The notes under the pieces: generated by a model
Told to the model about the DNA's origin: nothing
What the model saw: only the letters and a program-made list of their open reading frames with translations
Databases searched by the model: none
Shown here: positions 57,606 to 64,000 of the stretch, piece by piece
How the letters are laid out: each line of letters begins with the position of its first letter
Position numbering within the stretch: the stretch's first letter is position 1
Made by a program: the position numbers and the translations under genes
From: Rhodobacterales bacterium HKCCE4037
GTDB taxonomy: Bacteria > Pseudomonadota > Alphaproteobacteria > Rhodobacterales > Rhodobacteraceae
Length of the DNA stretch: 64,000 nucleotides
NCBI GenBank assembly: GCA_015689645.1
Contig: WVSM01000009.1
Span: forward strand, 46,646-110,645
Direction: 5' to 3'

Positions 57606-58360
57606 GACGCGCTGCGCCCCGAAACACCTGCTGGCGTGGGGGACCCTTCCAGCACCCGCAGGGGGCGCCGCACCGCCTCCGCAAGGCCGGGCCGGGGCCG
57701 CGCCGGCACGCGCTTCGATGCTTCCAGCAGGATAACCCCGCCCGCACGGCTGCGGCTCAGCCTGCCGCCGATCTTTTCCAGCATGTCCGAGGATTTCAGC
57801 CAGAAGCTCTGGTGCGAGGGCGGCGAGAACAGGGCCGCCGCATGGCGCTCGGGCACGAAGTCATGCCGCTTGAGTTGCGCCTCCAGCTGCCGCAGCGAAT
57901 AGGGCCGACCGAACCCGAAGGGCGTGCCGTCCCGCCGCGCCCACATACCCGACCGGTTCGGCACGATGAACATCGCGCGGCCACCGGGCGCCAGCACCCG
58001 TTGGCATTCCTCCAGCACCGCCGCCGGATGCTCTGACGTCTCCACGCCGTGCAGGCACACCAGCTTGTCCGCACTTTCGCTTTGCACGGGCCAGAGGCTT
58101 TCGCTGCACAGCGCCGAGACATTCTCCAACCCGGCGGGCCACGGCATCACCCCCTGTTCGCCCGGCATCAGCGCGATCACCCGGCGCGCGTCGTTCAGAT
58201 AGGGGCGCAGAAGCGGCACGGCGAAACCGAAGCCCACCACCGTCTGCCCCTTGGCATCGGGCCACATCTTCAGCATCCGCTCCCGCACCGCCTTCTGCGC
58301 GATCCGGCCAAGCCGCGTGCGGTAGTAGAAGTGCCGCAGGTCGATGACGTCGAGATGCAT
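57602..58360 (-). CDS. Class I SAM-dependent methyltransferase-like protein
   Basis: 252 residues starting [18 protein letters not shown]. The usual Gly-rich SAM motif is degenerate ([15 protein letters not shown]), but [38 protein letters not shown] matches the later methyltransferase blocks. A long C-terminal basic tail ends in [13 protein letters not shown] use the ATG at 58360 since the region upstream is shared with the divergent gloB leader. It is the upstream partner of the flavodoxin-like gene. Confidence 0.82.
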   Translation of the reverse strand: MHLDVIDLRHFYYRTRLGRIAQKAVRERMLKMWPDAKGQTVVGFGFAVPLLRPYLNDARRVIALMPGEQGVMPWPAGLENVSALCSESLWPVQSESADKLVCLHGVETSEHPAAVLEECQRVLAPGGRAMFIVPNRSGMWARRDGTPFGFGRPYSLRQLEAQLKRHDFVPERHAAALFSPPSHQSFWLKSSDMLEKIGGRLSRSRAGGVILLEASKRVPARPRPGLAEAVRRPLRVLEGSPTPAGVSGRSAS

Positions 58361-58436
58361 GCCCGTTTTCCGTTTGAACCCCGCCGCACCATGGCGCAGG
58401 CTTGGACGCAATGAAAGCCAGCCCAGGGGGAAAACC

Positions 58437-59207
58437 ATGTCCGAGCCGCAGATCGTCACCATCCCGTGCCTCTCGGACAACTATGCCTTCCTGCTGCATG
58501 ACCCCGCGACCGGCTCCACCGCCGTGATCGACGTGCCCGACCACGAACCGATCATTGCCGAGCTGGACGCGCGGGGCTGGAACCTCACGCATATCCTCAT
58601 CACCCATCACCATTGGGACCACGTGCAGGGCGTGGATCAGCTCAAGGCCGCGAAAGGCGGCACGGTGTTCGGCTGCGGCGCCGACGCGAACCGCCTGCCC
58701 GCCCTCGATGTGCGTCTGGCCGAAGGCGACCGGTTCGAGATTGGTGACCTGACCGTCGAGGTGCTCGACGTGTCCGGGCATTGCGACAACCACCTTGCCT
58801 TCGTCGTGCCGGGGGCCAAGGCGGCTTTCACCGCCGACAGCCTCATGGCGCTTGGCTGCGGACGCCTGTTCGAGGGCACACCCGAACAGATGTGGCAGAG
58901 CCTTTCGAAGCTCGCGGCCCTCCCGCCCGAGACGATGATCTATTCGGGCCACGAATACACCGCATCGAACGCCCGGTTCGCGGCAACCATTGACCCGGAC
59001 AATCCCGATCTTATCTCTCGCATAGCCGAGATCGACAAAGCCCGCGCGGCGGATCAGCCGACAGTCCCGTCCAACCTCGCCGTTGAACTGGCAACCAACC
59101 CGTTCCTGCGCGCAGACGAGCCCGATATCGCAGCGTCGCTCGGCCTGTCCGACGCCCCCGCGTCCCGCGTTTTCGCCGAGATCCGGGCACGCAAAGACAA
59201 ATTCTGA
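58437..59207 (+). CDS. gloB: Hydroxyacylglutathione hydrolase (glyoxalase II)
   Basis: Hydrolyses S-lactoylglutathione. The 256-residue metallo-beta-lactamase-fold enzyme has the metal motif [11 protein letters not shown] near residue 56, the [14 protein letters not shown] block and the C-terminal [14 protein letters not shown] typical of GloB. An AGGGGG ribosome-binding site precedes the ATG at 58437. It is divergent from the methyltransferase gene (76 bp). Confidence 0.96.
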   Translation: MSEPQIVTIPCLSDNYAFLLHDPATGSTAVIDVPDHEPIIAELDARGWNLTHILITHHHWDHVQGVDQLKAAKGGTVFGCGADANRLPALDVRLAEGDRFEIGDLTVEVLDVSGHCDNHLAFVVPGAKAAFTADSLMALGCGRLFEGTPEQMWQSLSKLAALPPETMIYSGHEYTASNARFAATIDPDNPDLISRIAEIDKARAADQPTVPSNLAVELATNPFLRADEPDIAASLGLSDAPASRVFAEIRARKDKF

Positions 59208-59416
59208 TCACCTTTGCAGCATCTCGCCGCAAAACCCTGCAACCCCAAGACCTTACGCCGGAGGGACCGTGGTGCCCCTGCATCTTGTGACCCCGAACAC
59301 GCAGCCTTGATGCATTTTTCCTTGAAACCTCCGCGCGGAAAGCAAAACTTAATTCTATGAGGCCAAGATCGGGCCGTCGCTTCGCCGCTCGATCCGAGAT
59401 GAAAGGAGCACGCATC

Positions 59417-61753
59417 GTGCCATCTTTTTCGACCACTTTGGAACAGGCCATCCACGCAGCCCTGGCAAACGCGAATGCGCGCAGGCACGAACTTGCCACG
59501 CTCGAGCATCTGCTGCTGGCCCTGATCGACGAACCCGACGCCCAAAAGGTCATGAAGGCCTGTTCGGTGGATACGGAAGTTCTGCGCGAGACCCTCGTGC
59601 GGTTCATCGACGATGATCTCTCGACGCTCGAAACCGACGTCGAAGGATCCGAGGCCGTTCCGACCGCCGCCTTCCAGCGCGTCATCCAGCGCGCCGCGAT
59701 CCATGTCCAGTCTTCCGGCCGCACCGAAGTGACCGGGGCAAACGTGCTTGTCGCCATCTTTGCCGAGCGCGAGTCGAACGCCGCCTACTTCCTGCAGGAA
59801 CAGGACATGACCCGTTACGACGCGGTCAACTTCATCGCCCACGGCGTCGCCAAGGACCCGTCCTACGGCGAGGCGCGCTCCGTTTCCGGGGCGGAGGACG
59901 AAGAAAGCGAAGGCCCGTCGCTGCAAGGCGCCGAGGCCGAGGAAGAGGGCAAGGAATCCGCGCTCTCCAAGTACTGCGTCGACCTGAACGCAAAGGCCTC
60001 CAAGGGCGATGTCGATCCGCTGATCGGCCGCAGCCACGAAGTCGAACGCTGCATCCAGGTGCTCTGCCGCCGCCGCAAGAACAACCCGCTTCTGGTGGGC
60101 GATCCCGGCGTGGGCAAGACCGCCATCGCCGAGGGCCTCGCCAAGAAGATCGTCGAAGGCCAGACGCCCGACGTGCTGAAGGGCGCCACAATCTTCTCGC
60201 TCGACATGGGCGCGCTGCTCGCCGGCACGCGTTACCGTGGTGATTTCGAGGAGCGTCTGAAGGCCGTCGTCAAGGAACTCGAAGACCACCCCGACGCGGT
60301 GCTGTTCATCGACGAGATCCACACCGTCATCGGTGCGGGCGCGACCTCCGGCGGCGCGATGGATGCCTCCAACCTCCTGAAGCCCGCGCTCCAGGGCGGT
60401 GGCCTGCGCTGCATGGGCTCCACCACCTACAAGGAATACCGCCAGCACTTCGAAAAGGACCGCGCGCTCTCCCGCCGGTTCCAGAAAATCGACGTGACGG
60501 AGCCTTCGGTGGAAGATGCGATCAAGATCCTCAAGGGCCTCAAGCCCTATTTCGAGGAGCATCACTCGGTCAAATACACCGCTGACGCGATCAGGAGCGC
60601 CGTGGACCTGTCGGCGCGTTACATCAATGACCGCAAGCTGCCCGATAAGGCGATCGACGTGATCGACGAGGCCGGAGCGGCACAGCATCTCGTGGCGGAA
60701 TCCAAACGTCGCAAGACCATCGGTGCCAAGGAAATCGAAGATGTCGTGGCCAAGATCGCCCGCATCCCGCCCAAGAACGTCTCCAAGGACGATGCAGAGG
60801 TTCTCAAGGATCTCGAAGTCTCCCTCAAGCGGGTCGTCTTCGGGCAGGACAAGGCGATCGAGGCGCTGTCGTCCTCCATCAAGCTGGCCCGTGCCGGCCT
60901 GCGGGAGCCCGAAAAGCCCATCGGCAACTACTTGTTCGCCGGTCCTACCGGTGTGGGCAAGACCGAGGTGGCCAAGCAGCTTGCCGATACGCTCGGCGTG
61001 GAGCTGATCCGCTTCGACATGTCCGAATACATGGAGAAGCACGCCGTCTCCCGTCTGATCGGCGCGCCTCCGGGCTATGTCGGCTTCGACCAGGGCGGCC
61101 TTCTGACCGATGGCGTCGACCAGCACCCGCATTGCGTGCTGCTGCTCGACGAGATCGAGAAGGCGCATCCGGACGTGTTCAACATCCTGCTGCAGGTCAT
61201 GGACCACGGCACGCTGACCGATCACAACGGGCGTTCCGTCGACTTCCGTAATGTGGTGCTGATCATGACCTCGAACGCGGGTGCTGCGGAACAGGCCAAG
61301 GCCGCCATCGGCTTCGGCCGCGACCGTCGCGAAGGCGAGGATACCGCCGCGATCGAACGGACGTTCACGCCGGAATTCCGCAACCGTCTGGACGCGGTCA
61401 TCTCCTTCGGCGCGCTGCCGAAAGAGGTCATCCTGCAGGTGGTCGAGAAGTTCGTTCTCCAGCTCGAGGCGCAGCTGATGGACCGCAATGTCACGATCGA
61501 GCTCACGAAGCCCGCTGCCGAATGGCTGGCCGACAAGGGTTACGATGACCGGATGGGCGCCCGCCCGCTCGGCCGCGTGATCCAGGAGCACATCAAGAAG
61601 CCGCTGGCGGAAGAACTGCTCTTCGGCAAGCTTGCCAAGGGCGGCAACGTGAAGGTCGGCGTCAAGGACGGTGAGATCGAGCTTCGGATCGAGGAAACGG
61701 GGAATCCGCGCCTGTCGTCCAGGAAGAAGCCGCCGCTTCTGACGGCGGATTGA
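59417..61753 (+). CDS. clpA: ATP-dependent Clp protease ATP-binding subunit ClpA
   Basis: The 778-residue AAA+ unfoldase feeds substrates to ClpP. The N domain starts PSFSTTLEQAIHAALANAN, D1 carries GDPGVGKTAIAEGLA (about residue 225) and D2 GPTGVGKTEVAKQLADTLG near 505. I choose the GTG at 59417 (AAAGGAG upstream) because homologues start at this PSFS. No clpS is found in the 209 bp upstream. A TTGAAA box at 59322 may be the -35 of its promoter. The D2 end is complete. Confidence 0.97.
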   Translation: MPSFSTTLEQAIHAALANANARRHELATLEHLLLALIDEPDAQKVMKACSVDTEVLRETLVRFIDDDLSTLETDVEGSEAVPTAAFQRVIQRAAIHVQSSGRTEVTGANVLVAIFAERESNAAYFLQEQDMTRYDAVNFIAHGVAKDPSYGEARSVSGAEDEESEGPSLQGAEAEEEGKESALSKYCVDLNAKASKGDVDPLIGRSHEVERCIQVLCRRRKNNPLLVGDPGVGKTAIAEGLAKKIVEGQTPDVLKGATIFSLDMGALLAGTRYRGDFEERLKAVVKELEDHPDAVLFIDEIHTVIGAGATSGGAMDASNLLKPALQGGGLRCMGSTTYKEYRQHFEKDRALSRRFQKIDVTEPSVEDAIKILKGLKPYFEEHHSVKYTADAIRSAVDLSARYINDRKLPDKAIDVIDEAGAAQHLVAESKRRKTIGAKEIEDVVAKIARIPPKNVSKDDAEVLKDLEVSLKRVVFGQDKAIEALSSSIKLARAGLREPEKPIGNYLFAGPTGVGKTEVAKQLADTLGVELIRFDMSEYMEKHAVSRLIGAPPGYVGFDQGGLLTDGVDQHPHCVLLLDEIEKAHPDVFNILLQVMDHGTLTDHNGRSVDFRNVVLIMTSNAGAAEQAKAAIGFGRDRREGEDTAAIERTFTPEFRNRLDAVISFGALPKEVILQVVEKFVLQLEAQLMDRNVTIELTKPAAEWLADKGYDDRMGARPLGRVIQEHIKKPLAEELLFGKLAKGGNVKVGVKDGEIELRIEETGNPRLSSRKKPPLLTAD

Positions 61754-62748
61754 TCCGGGACACACCAATTCCGAAGGGGCCGGCGGCGCAAGCTGCCGGC
61801 CCTTTGCTTTGGACCATGGCCTTGCTCTGCGCGCCCGCCGCGCAGGCGCAGGACACGATCCGCCTCGTCTTTCCGGTCGATTGCACGCTTGGTGAGACCT
61901 GCGTCATCCAGCAGGTGATGGACCGAGACCCGGGCCCCGACGCGCAGGATTTCCGCTGCGGCCCGCAGACCTACGACGGCCATCAGGGCACCGATTTCCG
62001 CCTGCCCGATTTCGAGGCGATGGAGGACGGTGTTGCCGTCCTCGCCGCTGCCCCCGGCACGGTCCTCGGCACCCGCACCACGGTTCCCGATACCGGCTCG
62101 GACAATTTTCCCGAGGGGCAGGATTGCGGGAACGGCCTTGTGCTGGACCACGCAGGCGGCTGGCAGACCCAGTATTGTCACATGGCGCAGGGCTCGGTGA
62201 GCGTCACCACCGGCGAGAGAGTCGAGGCCGGGCAGGTGCTCGGCCGGATCGGCTTTTCCGGCAACTCCCAATTCCCGCACCTGCACCTCTCCGTGCGCCA
62301 CAACGGTGAACATGTCGACCCGTTCGACCCGGCCGACGCGAACACCTGTGGCCTCGACGCTCCCTCCCTCTGGGCCGAAGACTTGCCACTCGCCCCCGGC
62401 GGCATCCTCAGCGCGGGGTTCTCCGACGCTGTCCCGTCGTACGAGGCCATTCAGGCAGGTACCGCGGACGCCGAGACCCTCAGCGCCCAAGGCGACGCGG
62501 TCGTGCTTTGGGGCTTCTTGCACAATGGCCGCGAGGGCGACACGGTCGAGATGACCATCACCTCCCCCGACGGCGACACCTATCACAGCCAGACGATCAC
62601 GCTCGACCGCACGCAGGCGCAGCTTTTCCGCGCCTCGGGCCGCCGCATCCGCGATCCGCTCGCCCCCGGCGATTACATTGGAAACGTGACGCTGATCCGC
62701 GACGGGCAGGTTCTCGATATGCTGGAGGTCGCGATACCGATCCGGTGA
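61750..62748 (+). CDS. Secreted M23 metallopeptidase
   Basis: 332 residues. A TTG at 61750 overlaps the clpA stop and gives a plausible signal peptide (IRDTPIPKG, then PLLWTMALLCAPAAQA). Alternatives are TTG at 61804 and ATG at 61816. The LytM-type domain has HQGTDFRLPD (first metal His/Asp), then GLVLDHAGGWQTQYCHMAQG and PHLHLSVRHNG (the HxH). All zinc ligands are therefore present, unlike in the nlpD-like gene. A C-terminal 130-residue beta-rich region follows. It should act on the cell wall or on a periplasmic peptide. Confidence 0.87.
   Translation: MIRDTPIPKGPAAQAAGPLLWTMALLCAPAAQAQDTIRLVFPVDCTLGETCVIQQVMDRDPGPDAQDFRCGPQTYDGHQGTDFRLPDFEAMEDGVAVLAAAPGTVLGTRTTVPDTGSDNFPEGQDCGNGLVLDHAGGWQTQYCHMAQGSVSVTTGERVEAGQVLGRIGFSGNSQFPHLHLSVRHNGEHVDPFDPADANTCGLDAPSLWAEDLPLAPGGILSAGFSDAVPSYEAIQAGTADAETLSAQGDAVVLWGFLHNGREGDTVEMTITSPDGDTYHSQTITLDRTQAQLFRASGRRIRDPLAPGDYIGNVTLIRDGQVLDMLEVAIPIR
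61777..61810 (+). terminator. Possible clpA terminator inside the 5' end of the next gene
   Basis: 11-bp stem (one G:U pair), GNRA-type GCAA loop, followed by TTTGCTTT. It is convincing as an intrinsic terminator but lies within the putative signal-peptide codons of the M23 gene. Confidence 0.55.
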
Positions 62749-62758
62749 CTCCGACGCC

Positions 62759-64000
62759 TCAGCGTTCGGTCAGCTTCAACTCGATCCGCCGGTTCGCCGC
62801 CTGCCCTTCCTCGGTATCGTTTGGTGCGATCGGTCGGTGCTCGCCGAAGCCCGTCGCCGCCAGCCGCGAGGGCGGAATACCCAGTTCCTCGGACATGTAG
62901 AGCACCACCGACAACGCCCGCGCCTGGCTCAATTCCCAGTTGTTGGCGAATTCCGCGCCCTCGCGCAGCTGCTGGTCATCGGTGTGGCCGTCCACCCGGA
63001 TGATCCAGTCGATCTCGGACGGAATCTCGTCGGCCACGTCCAGCAGCAGTTCTGCGACACGCTCTATCTGGGCCAGTCCTTCCGTCGCCAGATCGGCAGA
63101 CCCCACTTCGAACAGGACTTCGGAGGAGAACACGAACCGGTCCCCCTCGATCCGCACACCCTCACGTCCTTCCAGCAACTCGCGCAGACGCCCGAAGAAT
63201 TCCGAGCGGTAGCGTTCCAGTTCCTGCGCCTCGGCGGCCAGTCGTTCGGCCTCCGCCGCCTCCAGCGCCGCCCGCGCGCGTTCTTCCGAAGCAAGCTGTG
63301 CCAGCGCGGTGTTCAGGCGCGACCCGAGCGCATTGATCTGCACCTGCGCCTCGCTGTCGCGCTCATCGGCCACGTCCAGCAGCGCCTCCAGCGACCCCAA
63401 TTGGGACCGCAACGCAGCGACCTGCTGGTTCAGCAACGCAACTTGCCGGGCGCTATCCGCCGATGCCGCCTCCGCCGTTTCCAACTCCCGGTTCGCCTGC
63501 GCCAGAAGCACCTCGCGCGCTTCCGCGTCGCTCAACGCCTCCGCCAGGGCCGCGTCGACCGATTGCCGCGCCGCCAGCGCCTGCGCCAGTTGCGCCTCCA
63601 GCGCCGTCAACTCACCCGTCACGTCCGAGGCTTCCGCCGTCGCCGTTTCCGCCTCGGCCTCTGCTGCTGCGATCCGGGCCTCAAGCTCCGCCAACCGCGC
63701 TGCCGCACTGGCCTCCGCACTTTCCAGACGCGACAGGGCCAGAGCCAGTTGTTCCTCGAGTTCGGTCATTTCGCCGGTCTGCGCCGTCAGCGCCGATTGC
63801 GCGCGATCCAGTTCCAGTTCCGCCGCGGCCAGCGCATCGGCCAGCGTCGCCGCCTCGCCCTGCCCTTCCTCGGCCCGCGCGAGCGCACCCGCCAGCCGCG
63901 TCGCCAGATCGTCCCGCGCCGCCTCTGCCGCTGCCAGAAGCGTCAGCGTATCCTCCGCCCTCTGGCGCTGCTCTTCCAGCGCCAGCGTCATCGCGGTCAG
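62759..64000 (-). CDS. OmpA/MotB-type peptidoglycan-binding protein with long coiled coil, 5' end cut by window
   Basis: 413 visible residues, open to base 64000. Most of the protein is an Ala/Glu/Leu-rich coiled coil (residues 1-265) of heptad-like repeats. The C-terminal OmpA-like domain (about 285-410) starts VFSSEVLFEVGSADL and continues WIIRVDGHTDDQQLREGAEFANNWELSQARALSVV. That contains the peptidoglycan-binding TD/NxxLSxxRA pattern. An N-terminal membrane segment is expected beyond the window. Such proteins in this group anchor envelope structures or serve as MotB-like stators. Confidence 0.9.
   Translation of the reverse strand: MTAMTLALEEQRQRAEDTLTLLAAAEAARDDLATRLAGALARAEEGQGEAATLADALAAAELELDRAQSALTAQTGEMTELEEQLALALSRLESAEASAAARLAELEARIAAAEAEAETATAEASDVTGELTALEAQLAQALAARQSVDAALAEALSDAEAREVLLAQANRELETAEAASADSARQVALLNQQVAALRSQLGSLEALLDVADERDSEAQVQINALGSRLNTALAQLASEERARAALEAAEAERLAAEAQELERYRSEFFGRLRELLEGREGVRIEGDRFVFSSEVLFEVGSADLATEGLAQIERVAELLLDVADEIPSEIDWIIRVDGHTDDQQLREGAEFANNWELSQARALSVVLYMSEELGIPPSRLAATGFGEHRPIAPNDTEEGQAANRRIELKLTER

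Noticed and set aside
59054..61768. 904-codon open frame antisense to clpA
   Set aside because: It mirrors the clpA coding region in a high-GC genome, has no recognisable domain and no ribosome-binding site; clpA is unmistakable on the other strand.

Overview
The window looks like a piece of the chromosome of a marine-type alphaproteobacterium, most likely in the Rhodobacteraceae/Roseobacter group. Support: high GC content, F1-ATPase genes in a separate atpHAGDC operon without F0 genes, the short alphaproteobacterial-type ProS, ThyX instead of ThyA, DUF817 and DUF1194 genes, Hint-domain proteins, and a secDF-yajC cluster followed by an Mth938-like gene. The genus cannot be named from sequence reading alone. 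I saw no rRNA, tRNA, CRISPR array, transposase or prophage.

Layout. 1-7090: a minus-strand carbohydrate operon, in transcription order LacI regulator, solute-binding protein, two permeases, an MGH1/GH63-like glycoside hydrolase and an ABC ATPase cut by the window edge. Two AAACCGGTTT operator cores lie 32 bp apart upstream. Both permeases carry extra parts, one of them a DUF11-like domain in its first periplasmic loop. 7118-14434: two alpha/beta hydrolases, an MFS exporter, thrS with a downstream glycosyltransferase, a degenerate Hint protein and a small membrane protein. 14580-17000: a repeat-rich accessory stretch with a tandem palindromic repeat, an ArsC-like gene, a cold-shock gene, a cluster of GTAG-headed hairpins (REP-like) and a lower-GC membrane-protein gene. 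17020-24167: thyX, DUF817, a glyoxalase-fold protein, DUF1194, Mth938, TauE/SafE and secF-secD-yajC. 24168-24627: a second repeat patch.

24628-34197: serS, a TspO/MBR-like protein, surE-pcm, an antisense hybrid histidine kinase, an NlpD-like lipoprotein with degenerate LytM metal ligands, cfa and a full Hint-domain protein. 34732-41803: carB with a readable promoter, a membrane-anchored DUF2726 protein, an inverted pair of GTAG hairpins, a secreted trypsin-like protease and proS. 41875-42847: four very small single-membrane-segment proteins, one of 32 residues with its own terminator. 42938-50038: ppx, ppk1, an Hda-like replication regulator, a PerM/AI-2E transporter, an alpha/beta hydrolase and a DsbA-fold isomerase. 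50151-56666: prs, an H-type lectin protein and the atp operon with its terminator. 57084-64000: a flavodoxin-like protein with a methyltransferase, gloB, clpA, an M23 metallopeptidase and an OmpA/MotB coiled-coil protein cut by the window end.

Most of the window is housekeeping sequence. The parts most worth following up are the decorated sugar importer with its hydrolase, the GTAG hairpin families together with a 39-nt hairpin whose two copies covary, the cluster of tiny membrane proteins, and the SLATT-like orphan membrane protein.
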